Positions 29,827-41,644 are shown, counted from the stretch's first letter. The stretch is 64,000 nucleotides of DNA from Citrobacter sedlakii NBRC 105722 (GCF_000759835.1 NZ_BBNB01000018.1:20120-84119); one strand, 5' to 3'. Program-made: numbers and translations. The notes: generated by a model from the sequence alone, not told the origin.

Positions 29827-31179
29827 CTATCCTTCAACCTGTTTTCGCGGCAGGGTTTTTATACGTTTATGGATCAGTCCGGCGCTGTCGAACAGCCAGA
29901 ACAGGAGTTTAGCGATCAGCAGACTGGCGCCAAAAACCACCATGAAAAACACCACGCGAGAGACAAACGAGTCCAGCCCCTCACGCGCCAGCACGATCAT
30001 GTTGAATATCGCGCCAAAGCAGAAACTGTGCAGAATGGCCGCCTTATAGCGATTCGTCTCGCGGTTACCCAACTCATACAGCCAGTCAAACCATTTGATG
30101 ATCAGGCCCACCACGATCGCCCCCAGCGGGATAAACAGCGCGCCGCCCATCACCACCAGCGAACCAATTAACGTTGGAGAGATTGCCAATCCGGAGTGGT
30201 TGTTCAGCACTTCCCAGGTAAAATAGTTAGCGGCGTTCAGCACCATGCCGGGACGCCCTGGCCACAGCCAGGAAGGGATGAACACGTAAAAGTCGCGGAC
30301 AATGGGCGCCAGCCCCTGAAATTCGATTTTGTCGTAATTTTGCAGCAGCAGCGCCAGGTTTTCCCACGGTGAAAAGGTGTCGCGGGTCAGATAAAGGAAA
30401 GTGTAAAACGCCTCATCACCGCTGACGTTCAGCCCATAGCGTTTTAGCGCCAGCCAGAACATGCCGACAATCCCCAGCACGCCCGCCGCCGCCAGCATCC
30501 ACAGTGAAATCCAGCCGCGAATGATGCCAATAAACAGGAAAATAGCGAAAGCGATGATGATATTGGCGCGGGTGCCGCCAACGATCATATAGGTCAGTAG
30601 TCCAAACGCGACGGTACTGACCAGAAAGAACAACCAGGCTTTGCTGTCCTGACGCAGGAAATAAACCACCAGCATCGCCGGAATGAAAAAGTAAAAGAAG
30701 CGCTTTAACGCCACGCCGGAAACTTCGCTGGAAAAAATCTGGCTGTAGGAATGCAGACGGAACAACAGGAAACCGTTGTGCATAAAGAAAACGCCAACGC
30801 TCACCAGCGCGATGCCCATCAGAATCACCCACGTTAAATGGGTTTCCACGCGGTTCATGGTAAACAGCGGTTTGCGCGGTACGTCTGATGTCCGCTTACG
30901 CAAGCGGGTCTTATAGGTCACATAATAGACCGCATAAAAACAGGCGGCGGACAACAAGGCCTGTAACAAAATTTCCGGCGGCGCGACGCCCACATCAAAG
31001 CGGAACACCAGCACACTGGTCAGTGGAAAACCGAAAAAGAAGGTCAGCAGAAACAGCAGCGAGAAAAAGACGTTGAAGTTAAAGCGCACGCGGCGAAATT
31101 CGAACCAGGTCAACGTGGCAATGAACAACGTCGCCAGTAGCCAGACGGCGAACAGCCCACTGAACTGCATCAGGCTCAT
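29827..31179 (-). CDS. wzyE: Common antigen polymerase WzyE
   Basis: An inner-membrane polymerase of 450 aa with at least ten hydrophobic segments. It joins the trisaccharide repeat units on the periplasmic side. It starts [19 protein letters not shown] and its ATG overlaps the wecF stop by 4 nt. Length equals the E. coli protein. It works with WzxE and WzzE, both in the same operon. Confidence 0.95.
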   Translation of the reverse strand: MSLMQFSGLFAVWLLATLFIATLTWFEFRRVRFNFNVFFSLLFLLTFFFGFPLTSVLVFRFDVGVAPPEILLQALLSAACFYAVYYVTYKTRLRKRTSDVPRKPLFTMNRVETHLTWVILMGIALVSVGVFFMHNGFLLFRLHSYSQIFSSEVSGVALKRFFYFFIPAMLVVYFLRQDSKAWLFFLVSTVAFGLLTYMIVGGTRANIIIAFAIFLFIGIIRGWISLWMLAAAGVLGIVGMFWLALKRYGLNVSGDEAFYTFLYLTRDTFSPWENLALLLQNYDKIEFQGLAPIVRDFYVFIPSWLWPGRPGMVLNAANYFTWEVLNNHSGLAISPTLIGSLVVMGGALFIPLGAIVVGLIIKWFDWLYELGNRETNRYKAAILHSFCFGAIFNMIVLAREGLDSFVSRVVFFMVVFGASLLIAKLLFWLFDSAGLIHKRIKTLPRKQVEG

Positions 31180-32255
31180 ACGGCCTCCCCTGCGGCGATT
31201 CTGATCGCCTTGTGCCAGGGTTGCAGGTAGTTCGGGCTAAAGAAAGTGATCGCGTTTTTATCAACCGATGCCAGCTGGCGCTGCGCTTCTCGCACCACCT
31301 GTTCATTCAGCGCATCGCTGGTAAACAGTACCGGCAGTTGCTGTTCCACCATATCCTGCCAGAACGGGTTTTCGCGGTTCAGCACGCACGGCACCCCGGC
31401 CTGGATAAGCAGGCACAGCGTACCAATCCCCTGCTGACGGGCAAAAATAAAGTAGCCGAGGTCGCACTGGCGAAGCAGCGTCAGATAGGCGTCGAATGCC
31501 AGTTTTTCCTCAAGCACCTGCAAATTTTCCGCGCGGAACAGCGCCAGACCGGCCTGTTTCACTTCAGCAATATAGGCGTCGTTATTGGCCGGATACCCCA
31601 TCGGGACGATGACGTTGACCGTATCGCCAAACTGCTGATGCACCGCTTTCAGCGCGGCAATATGCTCGTTGCTGCGATCGCCGGAATTCCCCACCAGAAC
31701 GGTCATTTTCCCGCTACGCTGCCGATCGTTCGCCATATTATTTAGCGCGGGATCCATTCGCGTCGGGAAATACAGCAGTTCACCAGGAACGCGTGGATGC
31801 AGCCCGGCGAAATAGCGCAGATCGCCACGGGTAGCAAATACGCCGCCAACGCGGTTCTGCGCCAGACGGCGAACTGGATAGAACAGCTTAAATTTCAGAC
31901 CGCCGGACACTTCGTACAGATCCGCTCCCCAGATATGCCAGTAAAACTGACCGGGCTTAATGCCGCCGCTGAGCAGCGCCAGCCATAGCGCGGTATTGAA
32001 CTGCCCGTGAAAAAAGAACCGCTGCTGGCGGTTCGCTTTGGCTTTCGCGATAACCGCCTCGGCCAGCGATTTTTTACCGTTGTAAAACGAAAGGGAGAGC
32101 GACGGACAACTTTCCGTCAGTCCGGTGTCCTGACCGGCAACCATAAAGAGACGGGCATGCTCGCTGGTTTGCGCCAGCGCGTCGTTAAAAAACCGCAGCA
32201 CGGTTTGATTATGGTGAGGGATATCCGATCCCAGTACGTGAATCAGTACAGTCAT
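31176..32255 (-). CDS. wecF: TDP-Fuc4NAc:lipid II transferase WecF
   Basis: A GT56-family enzyme that adds 4-acetamido-4,6-dideoxygalactose to lipid II, completing the trisaccharide lipid III. It is 359 aa as in E. coli, starting [20 protein letters not shown]. The cytoplasmic-face sequence [19 protein letters not shown] is typical. It overlaps wzxE and wzyE by 4 nt each. Its sugar donor depends on WecD and WecE and on dTDP-sugar precursors not encoded in this operon. Confidence 0.95.
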   Translation of the reverse strand: MTVLIHVLGSDIPHHNQTVLRFFNDALAQTSEHARLFMVAGQDTGLTESCPSLSLSFYNGKKSLAEAVIAKAKANRQQRFFFHGQFNTALWLALLSGGIKPGQFYWHIWGADLYEVSGGLKFKLFYPVRRLAQNRVGGVFATRGDLRYFAGLHPRVPGELLYFPTRMDPALNNMANDRQRSGKMTVLVGNSGDRSNEHIAALKAVHQQFGDTVNVIVPMGYPANNDAYIAEVKQAGLALFRAENLQVLEEKLAFDAYLTLLRQCDLGYFIFARQQGIGTLCLLIQAGVPCVLNRENPFWQDMVEQQLPVLFTSDALNEQVVREAQRQLASVDKNAITFFSPNYLQPWHKAIRIAAGEAV

Positions 32256-33502
32256 GCCCGCCTACGCCAGAGTAAAAATACGCCACAACAGAGTGAAAAA
32301 TAGACGACATAGGTGGCCATATACGCCTGCGCCGCACCCAGCGCGCCGTGCGTCGGGATCAGCCAGTGCGCAAATGCCGTCAGTAAAATGAACTGGCTGA
32401 TTTCAGCCAGTATGTAAAACCGCAGCGACGCTTTCGCGATCACCAAATAGCCAAATACATATGCGCCGACTTTCAGCACATCCCCGACCAGTTGCCAGGC
32501 AAACAGATCGCGCATGGCGCTGAACTTGTCAGAGAAAAGCAGCCAGATAGCAACATCGCGCAGCAACCAGACGGTAAAACTTGCCGCCGCCACCGCTGGC
32601 AGCACAAACTTCAGCGACCTGATCACTTCCCGCGTAATATCGCGTTTCTCGGTCAGTCGCGACAGCGTGGGCAGCAGCCAGACGCTGAACGAGGCGGTAA
32701 TAAATTGTAGATAAGCGTCGGAAATGCTGCTCACGCCCTGCCAGATGCCAACGTCATTCCAACTGTAGTGCGCCGCCAGCAGGTTTCGCATCATGACATA
32801 AGCCACCGGCAGCGTGACGGAAGTGATTAGCGCCATCAGGGTGAATTTGCTGAGCTGACCCGCCAGTCCGTTATCCCAGGACGGCTTCAGGTAGCGCAGC
32901 GGGATCGTCCCCCGCTTCATCAGTATCACAGCCGCCGGAATGACCACCAGCGCGGGCACCAGCGCCAGGCCAAGCAGCGCGCCTTCATAACCGCCTACCC
33001 GGTAGCAGCCGTAATAGGCGACGACCCCCACCAGGCTGCCGACAATCAATGACAGCGCGTTTCCGGCTGCATCACGAAAGCCCTTCATCAGCGCCAGCAG
33101 CAGGTTAGCCCAGGCGATACCCATCTGCACCAGCGCCACTAAACGTACCAGGCCCTGATACTGAGTATGACCGAAAAACCCCTGACTTATCGGCGCAGCC
33201 GCCACCAGGAACACCAGCGCCAGCAGCATGGAAAATCCGAGCACCATCGCTGAAGAGGTACCGACGACTTTTCGCAACTGCGCCGGGTTGTCGTGCGTCT
33301 GCGCAACGTATTTAGTGACGCCGTTGAAAATCCCGGCGCCCGCCAGCACGCCGAGTACGGTGACCATCTGGCGGAAGTTTCCCGCCTGCCCGACGCCCGC
33401 CGGGCCGAATGTCACCGCCAACAGTTTAACGACCAGTAACCCGGCGCCAATTTTGACCAGCGTACTGGCCGCCGTCCACAGGGACGCTTTCGCAAGCGAC
33501 AT
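32252..33502 (-). CDS. wzxE: Lipid III flippase WzxE
   Basis: A MOP-superfamily polysaccharide flippase of 416 aa with about twelve membrane segments, the E. coli length. It turns the undecaprenyl-linked trisaccharide to the periplasm. It starts [21 protein letters not shown] and is placed 1 nt after the wecE stop. Confidence 0.95.
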   Translation of the reverse strand: MSLAKASLWTAASTLVKIGAGLLVVKLLAVTFGPAGVGQAGNFRQMVTVLGVLAGAGIFNGVTKYVAQTHDNPAQLRKVVGTSSAMVLGFSMLLALVFLVAAAPISQGFFGHTQYQGLVRLVALVQMGIAWANLLLALMKGFRDAAGNALSLIVGSLVGVVAYYGCYRVGGYEGALLGLALVPALVVIPAAVILMKRGTIPLRYLKPSWDNGLAGQLSKFTLMALITSVTLPVAYVMMRNLLAAHYSWNDVGIWQGVSSISDAYLQFITASFSVWLLPTLSRLTEKRDITREVIRSLKFVLPAVAAASFTVWLLRDVAIWLLFSDKFSAMRDLFAWQLVGDVLKVGAYVFGYLVIAKASLRFYILAEISQFILLTAFAHWLIPTHGALGAAQAYMATYVVYFSLCCGVFLLWRRRA

Positions 33503-33503
33503 A

Positions 33504-34634
33504 TCAGGCGAAATAATTCAGCAATGTGGTAATCACCGTGCGTTGATTCACTGCCGACAGGTTATAGAACAGCGGCAGGCGCAGCAGGCGTTCACTCTCT
33601 TTGGTGGTATAGCGATCTTCGCCGTGGAATTCACCAAACTTCTCCCCTGCCGGGCAATCGTGCAGCGGGATATAGTGAAACACCGCCATGATTTCCGCTT
33701 CTTTGAGGAAGTTGATCAGCGCGCTCCGGTCATCAATATTACGCAGCTTGATATAGAACATATGAGCGTTCTGTTTGCAGTCGCCCGGAATGGACGGCAG
33801 TTCAATACGCCCGGCACGCGCCAGGGGCTGTAGCGCGTCATAATAGGTTTGCCACAACGCCAGACGCTGTTGGTTAATGCGATCTGCGGCTTCCAGTTGC
33901 GCCCACAGATAAGCGGCCTGGAGATCGGACATCAGATAGCTGGAGCCGATATCGCGCCAGGTATATTTATCCACCTGACCGCGGAAAAACTGGCTGCGGT
34001 TAGTACCCTTTTCACGGATGATCTCCGCGCGTTCGATCAGTTTGCGATCGTTAATCAGCGTCGCGCCGCCTTCGCCGCCCGCGGTGTAATTTTTGGTTTC
34101 GTGGAAACTAAAGCAGCCGATGTGACCGATTGTTCCCAACGCGCGGCCTTTGTACGTCGACATCACCCCCTGCGCGGCATCTTCGACCACATACAGATGA
34201 TATTTTTCCGCCAGCGCCATGATAGTGTCCATCTCACAGGCCACGCCCGCATAATGAACTGGCACAATCGCCCGGGTTTTATCGGTGATCGCCGCTTCAA
34301 TGCGCGTTTCGTCGATGTTCATGGTATCCGGGCGGATATCCACAAAGATGATTTTCGCGCCGCGCAGCACGAAGGCATTTGCCGTCGATACAAAGGTATA
34401 GCTCGGCATGATCACTTCATCGCCCGGCTGGATATCCAGCAGCAGCGCCGCCATTTCCAGAGAGGCGGTGCAGGACGGCGTCAGCAATACTTTTGCGCTG
34501 CCAAAACGCTGCTCCAGCCACTGCTGACAGCGCCGGGTAAAACCGCCGTCGCCGCACAGTTTGCCGCTGCCCATCGCAGACTGCATGTAGTCAAGTTCGC
34601 TTCCCACCACCGGCGGTGCGTTAAACGGAATCAT
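33504..34634 (-). CDS. wecE: dTDP-4-amino-4,6-dideoxygalactose transaminase WecE
   Basis: A PLP-dependent aminotransferase (DegT/DnrJ/EryC1 type) of 376 aa that converts dTDP-4-keto-6-deoxyglucose to the 4-amino sugar. The PLP lysine is Lys181 in FHETKNYTAGGEGG. EDAAQG near 151-156 holds the PLP-ring aspartate. The start ATG at 34632-34634 gives MIPFNAPPVVG. An upstream in-frame extension of 68 residues runs through wecD and was rejected. Its substrate is normally made by RffH and RffG, which are missing here. Confidence 0.96.
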   Translation of the reverse strand: MIPFNAPPVVGSELDYMQSAMGSGKLCGDGGFTRRCQQWLEQRFGSAKVLLTPSCTASLEMAALLLDIQPGDEVIMPSYTFVSTANAFVLRGAKIIFVDIRPDTMNIDETRIEAAITDKTRAIVPVHYAGVACEMDTIMALAEKYHLYVVEDAAQGVMSTYKGRALGTIGHIGCFSFHETKNYTAGGEGGATLINDRKLIERAEIIREKGTNRSQFFRGQVDKYTWRDIGSSYLMSDLQAAYLWAQLEAADRINQQRLALWQTYYDALQPLARAGRIELPSIPGDCKQNAHMFYIKLRNIDDRSALINFLKEAEIMAVFHYIPLHDCPAGEKFGEFHGEDRYTTKESERLLRLPLFYNLSAVNQRTVITTLLNYFA

Positions 34635-34638
34635 GTTG

Positions 34639-35316
34639 TCACCTGTATAACCAGTACGCGGTGCTTTCCACGTTCGCACCGCTTTGTATATAACGTTTAA
34701 GCGCGGCGGTGTTGCCCATTTGGGTCGCCACCCGCAATGTCGTTTTGCCATGCGCCCGCGCCCAGCCGAGCGCCGCCTGCACCAGCTCAGCGCCTGCGCC
34801 ACGCCCGGCCAGTAAGCCGATGCGCGCCTCGCTGTCATTCAGTTCTCGCAGCGAAACATAGCCGCGGATATCGCCGTTCGCCGCCCGCAGAACCAGACAC
34901 TGGCGATCAAACGTGCCGCGCACCGCGTTTTCTATCCACTGCGCATAGAAGCGCGCGCTGGCGTCTGGCGCATACCACGGCGCGCGAAAGCGGCTTTGTG
35001 CGAAGGCGACAGCGGCATGGTCGCGCAGCGCAGGAATGTCTGCCAACTGTGCAATTTCCGCGCCATTCTGCGCGCATTCTGCCGTCACGGGCAGCGCTAA
35101 ATCGACTTCGCCCTCGACAAGGGAAAAACCCAGTTGTTGCAGCGCATCCAGCTCAACCGTATTCGCCGCCGGAATTTTCGCCTGCACACGTGACCATCGC
35201 TGCAGCGCTGCCACCGTTAAAGGCGACGCCGCAGGGTTAATGCGCACAATGGCGCTGTTCACGCCAAAGAAAGCGTTTTCCCAGCTTAACGGCTCAATAC
35301 TGGCGCGGATCCTCAC
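34639..35316 (-). CDS. wecD: dTDP-Fuc4N acetyltransferase WecD
   Basis: A GNAT-fold acetyltransferase of 225 aa. It acetylates the 4-amino sugar made by WecE to give dTDP-Fuc4NAc. The acetyl-CoA loop is in [22 protein letters not shown] near 165-185, and the C-terminus [17 protein letters not shown] is conserved. The start is a GTG overlapping the wecC stop as GTGA. In E. coli two other genes separate wecC and wecD. Confidence 0.95.
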   Translation of the reverse strand: MRIRASIEPLSWENAFFGVNSAIVRINPAASPLTVAALQRWSRVQAKIPAANTVELDALQQLGFSLVEGEVDLALPVTAECAQNGAEIAQLADIPALRDHAAVAFAQSRFRAPWYAPDASARFYAQWIENAVRGTFDRQCLVLRAANGDIRGYVSLRELNDSEARIGLLAGRGAGAELVQAALGWARAHGKTTLRVATQMGNTAALKRYIQSGANVESTAYWLYR

Positions 35317-36575
35317 CGCCAGACCCCTTTGGTATCAACGATATATTGCTGACGAACCGCATCACCGCGCATCGCTTTGAACTCATTATGATCGACCAGC
35401 ATCACCAGCACGTCGGCGGTTGCCAGCGCATCGTCCAGCGTCGCCAGCGCGCATAGGCCATCCAGCTTTTTCGGTAACTGATGGATATTCGGCTCCACCG
35501 CCAGCGTTTCACCGCTGTGCCATTGGGCGATATTCTGCGTAATTTCCATTGCCGGACTTTCGCGGAGATCGTCGATATTCGGTTTGAAAGCCAGCCCAAA
35601 GCAGGCGATTTTCACTTCGCTGGCGCGCTTATCGGTCGCAGCCAGGCAATCCGCCACGGCGGCTTTCACCTGGTCAACAACCCAGTGCGGCTTACCGTCG
35701 TTGACTTCACGCGCGGTACGAATCAGACGCGACTGCTGCGGGTTTTGCGCCACGATAAACCACGGATCGACGGCGATGCAGTGCCCGCCAACGCCCGGTC
35801 CGGGCTGGAGTATATTGACCCGAGGATGGCGATTCGCCAGTTGGATCAGTTCCCAGACGTTAATCCCCTGATCGGCGCAGATCAACGACAGTTCATTCGC
35901 AAAAGCAATATTGACATCGCGGAAACTGTTTTCCGTGAGCTTACACATTTCCGCTGTGCGGGCGTTCGTCACCACGCACTCACCTTCAAGGAAGATCTTG
36001 TACAGTTCGCTGGCGCGCGCCGAGCATACCGGCGTCATACCGCCAATCACGCGGTCATTCTTAATCAGTTCGACCATCACCTGACCCGGCAGTACGCGTT
36101 CAGGACAATAGGCCACATTGACGTCAGCCTGCTCTCCGGCCTGCTGCGGGAAAGTGAGATCCGGACGCATCGCCGCCAACCAGGCAGCCATTTGCTCTGT
36201 CGCACCGACTGGCGAGGTAGACTCAAGGATCACCAGCGCCCCTTTTTTCAGTACCGGCGCCACGGATTTCGCCGCGGCTTCGACATAGGCCATATCGGGT
36301 TCGTGATCGCCTTTAAACGGTGTGGGAACGGCGATCAGGTATGCGTCAGCGTCAACCGGCGTAGTGGTGGCGCGCAAAAATCCACCCTCAACCGCCGTTT
36401 TTACCACCTTACCCAGATCCGGCTCAACGATATGAATTTCACCGCGGTTGATGGTATCTACCGCGTGCGGGTTAACGTCCACACCAATGACCTGCTTTTG
36501 GCGCGACGCGAAGGCAGCCGCCGTTGGCAAACCGATATATCCCAGACCAATAACAGAAATGGTAGAAAAACTCAT
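35313..36575 (-). CDS. wecC: UDP-ManNAc dehydrogenase WecC
   Basis: An NAD-dependent dehydrogenase that oxidises UDP-ManNAc twice to UDP-ManNAcA. It is 420 aa as in E. coli. The Rossmann motif [11 protein letters not shown] is at residues 9-19 and the catalytic Cys266 lies in [15 protein letters not shown]. The C-terminus ends normally at KGVWR, so the absence of rffGH downstream did not truncate it. It overlaps wecB by 4 nt (ATGA). Confidence 0.97.
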   Translation of the reverse strand: MSFSTISVIGLGYIGLPTAAAFASRQKQVIGVDVNPHAVDTINRGEIHIVEPDLGKVVKTAVEGGFLRATTTPVDADAYLIAVPTPFKGDHEPDMAYVEAAAKSVAPVLKKGALVILESTSPVGATEQMAAWLAAMRPDLTFPQQAGEQADVNVAYCPERVLPGQVMVELIKNDRVIGGMTPVCSARASELYKIFLEGECVVTNARTAEMCKLTENSFRDVNIAFANELSLICADQGINVWELIQLANRHPRVNILQPGPGVGGHCIAVDPWFIVAQNPQQSRLIRTAREVNDGKPHWVVDQVKAAVADCLAATDKRASEVKIACFGLAFKPNIDDLRESPAMEITQNIAQWHSGETLAVEPNIHQLPKKLDGLCALATLDDALATADVLVMLVDHNEFKAMRGDAVRQQYIVDTKGVWR

Positions 36576-37702
36576 AGCGATACCCGACTGTTTTTTAAAG
36601 CGTCTAAAATTCGGCCACAGGCCTGCCCGTCACCGTAAGGGTTATGGGCGCGACTCATGGTCTGATATTCATTTTCGTCATGCAGCAAGCGCGTGACTTC
36701 CGCAACAATGCGCCGGGAGTCAGTGCCCACCAGGCGCACCGTCCCCGCCGTCACGGCTTCTGGGCGTTCGGTCGTTTCACGCATCACCAGTACCGGTTTG
36801 CCCAGCGACGGCGCTTCTTCCTGAATCCCTCCGGAGTCGGTGAGGATCAGCCAGGCGTGATTCATCAGCCAGACAAAAGGTAAATAGTCCTGCGGTTCAA
36901 TCAGCATCACGTTTTCAACATGACCGAGAATACGGTTGACCGGCTCACTGACGTTGGGGTTCAGATGGACCGGATAGACAATTTGCACGTCCTGGTTGGC
37001 GGCGGCAATATCCGCCAGCGCATGGCAAATCTGCTCAAAACCACGGCCAAAACTTTCACGTCGATGCCCCGTCACCAGAATCAGCTTTTTATCTTCGCAC
37101 AGGAAAGGGTAACGTTCGGCCAGCGCTGAGCGCAGCTTATCGCTGGCCAGGACGCGGTCACGCACCCAAATAAGCGCATCGATCACCGTATTGCCGGTGA
37201 CAAAGATGCGGCTGTCAGCGATATTTTCACGCAGCAGGTTTTGCCGTGAGTTTTCAGTCGGGGCGAAATGGTACATCGCCAGATGGCCGGTCAACGTCCG
37301 GTTTGCCTCCTCCGGCCATGGCGAAAAAAGATCGCCAGTGCGAAGTCCGGCTTCCACGTGCCCGACAGGGATGCGTTGATAAAATGCCGCAAGACTGGTG
37401 GCGATAGTGGTGGTGGTATCGCCATGTACCAGTACCACATCAGGCTTGAAATCAGACAGGATAGGCTTCAGCCCTTCCAGAATTCGACAGGTTATTTCAG
37501 TCAGCCCCTGACCCGGTTGCATAATATTAAGATCGTAGTCAGGAACAATGGAAAAGAGGTTCAAAACCTGATCGAGCATCTCCCGGTGTTGCGCGGTGAC
37601 GCAAACTCTCGCTTCGAAATCAGGATCCTTTGCCAGCGCATGAACCAAAGGCGCCATTTTGATGGCTTCCGGTCGCGTGCCAAATACAGTCAGTACTTTC
37701 AC
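36572..37702 (-). CDS. wecB: UDP-GlcNAc 2-epimerase WecB
   Basis: A non-hydrolysing GT-B fold epimerase of 376 aa that makes UDP-ManNAc. It begins [19 protein letters not shown] and keeps [32 protein letters not shown] and [18 protein letters not shown] placed the start at the GTG at 37700-37702, as in E. coli. A 14-residue extension starting at 37744 has no ribosome site. Confidence 0.96.
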   Translation of the reverse strand: MKVLTVFGTRPEAIKMAPLVHALAKDPDFEARVCVTAQHREMLDQVLNLFSIVPDYDLNIMQPGQGLTEITCRILEGLKPILSDFKPDVVLVHGDTTTTIATSLAAFYQRIPVGHVEAGLRTGDLFSPWPEEANRTLTGHLAMYHFAPTENSRQNLLRENIADSRIFVTGNTVIDALIWVRDRVLASDKLRSALAERYPFLCEDKKLILVTGHRRESFGRGFEQICHALADIAAANQDVQIVYPVHLNPNVSEPVNRILGHVENVMLIEPQDYLPFVWLMNHAWLILTDSGGIQEEAPSLGKPVLVMRETTERPEAVTAGTVRLVGTDSRRIVAEVTRLLHDENEYQTMSRAHNPYGDGQACGRILDALKNSRVSL

Positions 37703-37757
37703 ATCGATTCTCTTCGAATAGTCAGTGAGGGCCCAGCCCCTCACTGCGGCAGTCGTG

Positions 37758-38804
37758 CTAGATCGTGCGGCGGCGGGTTAACGCAACACCAGCGCCGATA
37801 AGCCCCCCCACGATGCCCCACATCACCATCAGGAAGGCACGGCGCGGGCTATCGCGTTTTACCGGTTCTTCCGGCGTCCGCAAATAGCGATAGGTCTGAA
37901 AACGCGGGTCCAGGGTTGGCCCCACGTTCAATGTATTTAGCATGGCCCGGTTCTGGAAGTAGTCCAGATCGAAGGTGGGACCAACGGCCTGTAAATTTTC
38001 GAGGCGAGCCTGGAGCATCGGACGTCCCAATAAAAACAGTTCCGACTCCGGCAATTCATCCGGCGGAACATCTGTCTGCGTGCGAGAAATATTGTGCTGC
38101 TCGGCGATTTTCAGCGCCTGTTCGATACTGCTTACGCGGCGGGAGAAAATGGCTTTTGCCACCTCTTCCTGGCGTTTAACCTGCGCTTTCATTTGCACGG
38201 TCCGCGCCGCCCATGCGCCTTTCAGCTCGTCATTCAGATGGCTTGCCGCGCGCTGGCTCGAGAAGGCGACATACTGGCGCAACAGATTGTTGGCGTCAGG
38301 TGCGGTTTCGGCAATCAGCTTGACGCTGTCGTTAACAGCACGAGTGAAATCACCGGGGATAAACTGAATATTGTTGATCAGCTCATCCAGCATCGCGGCA
38401 TCGGCCTTGCTGTTACCCACCATCCGTTGCTTGTAATAGTCGGTTTGCAGCCAAAAATCGCGACGAGTATCCCAGGAGGCCAGTTGCATCACGAACTCTT
38501 TGTAGGCTTCATCCATCACCGAAGGCTGGTCGGCTGGCGTATTGCTGACTTTGACATCCAGATTACGCAGAAACTGCTGCTGGGAATAGTAGCCTCCCAG
38601 CATGTTCACCGTGGGACGATCGGAAATGGCGGTCGCGCTCCACTCCTGGCGGGCAAAGAAGGTATACGCTAACGCGAGCAGCGCGAACAACAGTGCGACA
38701 CCGACAATCCATACCTTCCCGGCCCATAAGGTACGAAACAACCCACGAATATCCAGTTCATTTTCAGCGCTCACGGCGTGTGCCCCCGGTAATGGTTGAG
38801 TCAT
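37758..38804 (-). CDS. wzzE: Common antigen chain-length regulator WzzE
   Basis: A Wzz-type inner-membrane protein of 348 aa with two terminal membrane segments (about 33-53 and 322-342) flanking a large helical periplasmic domain. It sets the modal length of the common antigen, including the cyclic form. It lies 12 nt after wecA and 55 nt before wecB. Confidence 0.95.
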   Translation of the reverse strand: MTQPLPGAHAVSAENELDIRGLFRTLWAGKVWIVGVALLFALLALAYTFFARQEWSATAISDRPTVNMLGGYYSQQQFLRNLDVKVSNTPADQPSVMDEAYKEFVMQLASWDTRRDFWLQTDYYKQRMVGNSKADAAMLDELINNIQFIPGDFTRAVNDSVKLIAETAPDANNLLRQYVAFSSQRAASHLNDELKGAWAARTVQMKAQVKRQEEVAKAIFSRRVSSIEQALKIAEQHNISRTQTDVPPDELPESELFLLGRPMLQARLENLQAVGPTFDLDYFQNRAMLNTLNVGPTLDPRFQTYRYLRTPEEPVKRDSPRRAFLMVMWGIVGGLIGAGVALTRRRTI

Positions 38805-38816
38805 CGCACCCTCGAT

Positions 38817-39920
38817 TTACTTGATTAAATTTGGCTTATTATCTCGGTTTCTGCGCAGTCTGCGCTTTAAGCGTTTGATGAATCTCGCCACTTTCCAGGC
38901 ACGCTTAATGCAGTAACCGTAGAGGAAGAATGCTAGCAAAAAGAGCACCAACATAACCCACTCAGGCACAATTTGAGAGTATTCCGCAAGCACGCCAATG
39001 GAGGCGAGGATGGCAGCGGCCAGGGTAATGAGGACAAACGCCTGACGGGAAGTAAACCCTGCGCGCATGATCAAATGATGAATGTGCTGACGGTCAGGCG
39101 AGAACGGGCTCATTCCTTTGCGCAGGCGGCGGTACATAATGGCCACCATGTCCATCAGCGGAATGGCGATAATCCACAGCGCGGTAACCGGGCTAATAGG
39201 ATGGGTTTGTCCTTGCGTGGTTTCTAACAGGATCCAGATGACGGTAAAGCCTATCAGCGTACTGCCAGCGTCCCCCATAAAAACCTTGTAGCGTCGACCC
39301 AGCGCGCCCAGGTTCAACAGGATATACGGCAGGATGGCGGCTATCATCGCAAAGCACCAGATGGCAAGGCTTGTCTGTCCGTCAAACCAGAGGATAAGCC
39401 CCATCGCCCCAAAGGAGACGCTGGAAAGCCCACCTAACAGACCGTCGATGCCATCAACCATATTAAAGGCGTTGATGGCCGCCCAGACGGCGAAAAGGGT
39501 GAGGAAATAACCGAAAGGACCGAGCACCATTTCCCACGGCCCAAAAATGTAGCCGAGACTGCTGAGGTAGAGTTTACCGACCACCATCATAACGACGCCG
39601 ATAGCGGCCTGTACGGTAGCGCGTATTTTTACGCTGATATCAAAGCGATCGTCGAGCGCGCCGATAAAAACCAGCACGCCCGCACAGGCAAGATAAAGAG
39701 CAGCATGGGGAATATAATAATCAGCAATGCCGAACGTGAAACAGATCCCCGCATATACTGAAATGCCCCCAACCAACGGTATCAATCCCTGGTGGCGTTT
39801 GCGGAAGTTGGGCTTATCCACTAAACCGATCTTTTTTGCTACCTTGCGCGCAAAAAACAGAAACAGTGTCGTGAATAAAAAAATACTGATGAGATCAGTA
39901 CTGACTGTCAGTAAATTCAC
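38817..39920 (-). CDS. wecA: UDP-GlcNAc:undecaprenyl-P transferase WecA
   Basis: An initiating GlcNAc-1-phosphate transferase of the MraY family, 367 aa with eleven membrane segments. It makes lipid I for the common antigen and often for O-antigen. DDRFD near 90-94 and NMVDGIDGL near 154-162 are catalytic aspartate motifs, and the His-rich loop SPDRQHIHHL is present. The basic tail (RRLRRNRDNKPNLIK) is typical. It is the first gene of the operon, 240 nt after rho. Confidence 0.97.
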   Translation of the reverse strand: MNLLTVSTDLISIFLFTTLFLFFARKVAKKIGLVDKPNFRKRHQGLIPLVGGISVYAGICFTFGIADYYIPHAALYLACAGVLVFIGALDDRFDISVKIRATVQAAIGVVMMVVGKLYLSSLGYIFGPWEMVLGPFGYFLTLFAVWAAINAFNMVDGIDGLLGGLSSVSFGAMGLILWFDGQTSLAIWCFAMIAAILPYILLNLGALGRRYKVFMGDAGSTLIGFTVIWILLETTQGQTHPISPVTALWIIAIPLMDMVAIMYRRLRKGMSPFSPDRQHIHHLIMRAGFTSRQAFVLITLAAAILASIGVLAEYSQIVPEWVMLVLFLLAFFLYGYCIKRAWKVARFIKRLKRRLRRNRDNKPNLIK

Positions 39921-40111
39921 AATGCGTGCTCTCAGAGAAAATTATTAGCAGAAGTATAACCACGAAGACCTGTATTCAGAAGGGAAACTCCATTCCGAAG
40001 CGTCTGTTTTGTATTATTTTTAACCACATTTCGTATTTACCAGGCAAAACGCGGTGCAGCGGAGTGTGTTTACGCAACATCTTATTAAGACGTTGTTAAG
40101 ATTACAGGCAT

Positions 40112-40147
40112 AAAAGCAAAACGCCACGTAAAAACGTGGCGTTTTTG
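40112..40147 (-). terminator. rho terminator
   Basis: ACGCCACG and CGTGGCGT form an 8-bp stem with a 6-nt A/T loop, followed on the minus strand by TTTGCTTTTA. T-rich flanks on both sides could make it bidirectional. The rest of 39921-40110 should hold the wecA promoter. I see no gene there. Confidence 0.85.
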
Positions 40148-40160
40148 GCTGGTCGTACTC

Positions 40161-41420
40161 TTACGAACGCTTCATCATGTCGAAGAAATCATCGTTGGTC
40201 TTGGTCATCGCCAGCTTATTGATGAGGAACTCCATTGCGTCGATTTCGCCCATTGGGTGAATGATCTTACGCAGGATCCACATCTTCTGCAGCTCTTCCT
40301 GGGTGGTCAGCAACTCTTCTTTACGGGTACCGGAACGGTTGTAGTCGATAGCCGGGAAGACGCGTTTTTCCGCGATCTTACGGGAGAGGTGCAGTTCCAT
40401 GTTACCGGTGCCTTTAAACTCCTCGTAGATAACTTCATCCATTTTGGAGCCGGTATCGATAAGCGCGGTCGCAATGATGGTCAGGCTGCCGCCCTCTTCC
40501 ACGTTACGCGCCGCCCCGAAGAAACGCTTCGGACGATGCAGGGCGTTGGCATCCACACCACCGGTCAACACTTTACCGGAAGCCGGTACCACGGTGTTGT
40601 AGGCTCGCGCCAGACGGGTGATGGAGTCGAGCAGAATGATAACGTCTTTCTTATGTTCAACCAGGCGCTTCGCTTTTTCGATCACCATTTCGGCGACCTG
40701 AACGTGACGGGATGCCGGTTCGTCAAAAGTCGACGCAACCACTTCGCCTTTCACCAGACGCTGCATCTCGGTCACTTCTTCCGGACGTTCGTCGATCAGC
40801 AATACCATCAGCACGCAGTCTGGGTGGTTGTAGGCAATGCTCTGCGCAATATTTTGCAGCAGCATGGTTTTACCCGCTTTCGGCGGCGCCACAATCAAGC
40901 CACGCTGACCGCGACCGATTGGCGAAGCCAGATCCAACACGCGCGCCGTTAAGTCTTCAGTCGAACCGTTACCCCGTTCCATGCGCAGACGAGAGTTGGC
41001 ATGCAGCGGCGTTAAGTTTTCGAAAAGGATTTTATTGCGGGCGTTTTCCGGTTTGTCATAGTTAACTTCGTTAACTTTCAACAGCGCAAAGTAGCGTTCG
41101 CCTTCTTTCGGCGGGCGAATCTTACCAGAGATGGTATCACCAGTGCGGAGGTTGAAACGGCGGATTTGGCTGGGAGAAACGTAGATGTCATCAGGACCGG
41201 CGAGGTAGGAGCTGTCTGCAGAGCGGAGGAAACCAAATCCATCCTGCAATATCTCCAGCACACCGTCACCAAAGATATCTTCGCCACTCTTTGCGTGCTG
41301 CTTCAGGATGGCAAAAATAATGTCCTGCTTACGCATACGAGCCAGGTTTTCCAGCCCCATATTTTCGCCGAGAGTGATCAGCTCAGAAACCGGCGTATTC
41401 TTTAATTCGGTAAGATTCAT
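40161..41420 (-). CDS. rho: Transcription termination factor Rho
   Basis: A hexameric RNA-dependent ATPase of 419 aa, nearly identical to the E. coli protein. The N-terminal RNA-binding domain has GFGFLRS near 60-66, Walker A is APPKAGKT near 178-185, and Walker B is [11 protein letters not shown]. The Q-loop and R-loop stretches are intact. The ATG at 41418-41420 gives [16 protein letters not shown] 24-residue upstream extension is spurious. It is preceded by a leader of over 200 nt involved in autoregulation. Confidence 0.99.
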   Translation of the reverse strand: MNLTELKNTPVSELITLGENMGLENLARMRKQDIIFAILKQHAKSGEDIFGDGVLEILQDGFGFLRSADSSYLAGPDDIYVSPSQIRRFNLRTGDTISGKIRPPKEGERYFALLKVNEVNYDKPENARNKILFENLTPLHANSRLRMERGNGSTEDLTARVLDLASPIGRGQRGLIVAPPKAGKTMLLQNIAQSIAYNHPDCVLMVLLIDERPEEVTEMQRLVKGEVVASTFDEPASRHVQVAEMVIEKAKRLVEHKKDVIILLDSITRLARAYNTVVPASGKVLTGGVDANALHRPKRFFGAARNVEEGGSLTIIATALIDTGSKMDEVIYEEFKGTGNMELHLSRKIAEKRVFPAIDYNRSGTRKEELLTTQEELQKMWILRKIIHPMGEIDAMEFLINKLAMTKTNDDFFDMMKRS

Positions 41421-41484
41421 AATGGTGTGAGTTCTTAAACTTGGGGTAAATCTCGAACTTAATGTTGTGAATGGTATGGCAGGG

Positions 41485-41601
41485 TCATCCATGCCTGTTT
41501 ACGGCCATCAACTCATGTCTGTTCGCTGTCTGGTCACAGGAAAGTACGCAGAACTGAAACGACAAGACGGAATGAATGATAAGCCAGGAATCTGTCCACA
41601 T
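41485..41601 (-). CDS. Possible rho leader ORF, alternative frame
   Basis: A frame of 38 codons starting ATGTGGACAGATTCC lies in the rho leader where E. coli has rhoL. It is not in the rhoL frame. The rhoL-like codons (ending [10 protein letters not shown]) are also present, but with no ATG, GTG or TTG start upstream. Its ribosome site is weak (CCCGAG). Whether either frame is translated cannot be told from sequence. Confidence 0.25.
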   Translation of the reverse strand: MWTDSWLIIHSVLSFQFCVLSCDQTANRHELMAVNRHG

Positions 41602-41644
41602 CTCGGGTGAAACTGAGACGTTGTGGAAATAGCAAGATTCAAAC

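Noticed and set aside
35481..36638. A 385-codon frame antisense to wecC
   Set aside because: wecC is complete and conserved on the opposite strand. This frame has the same shadow composition and no ribosome site.
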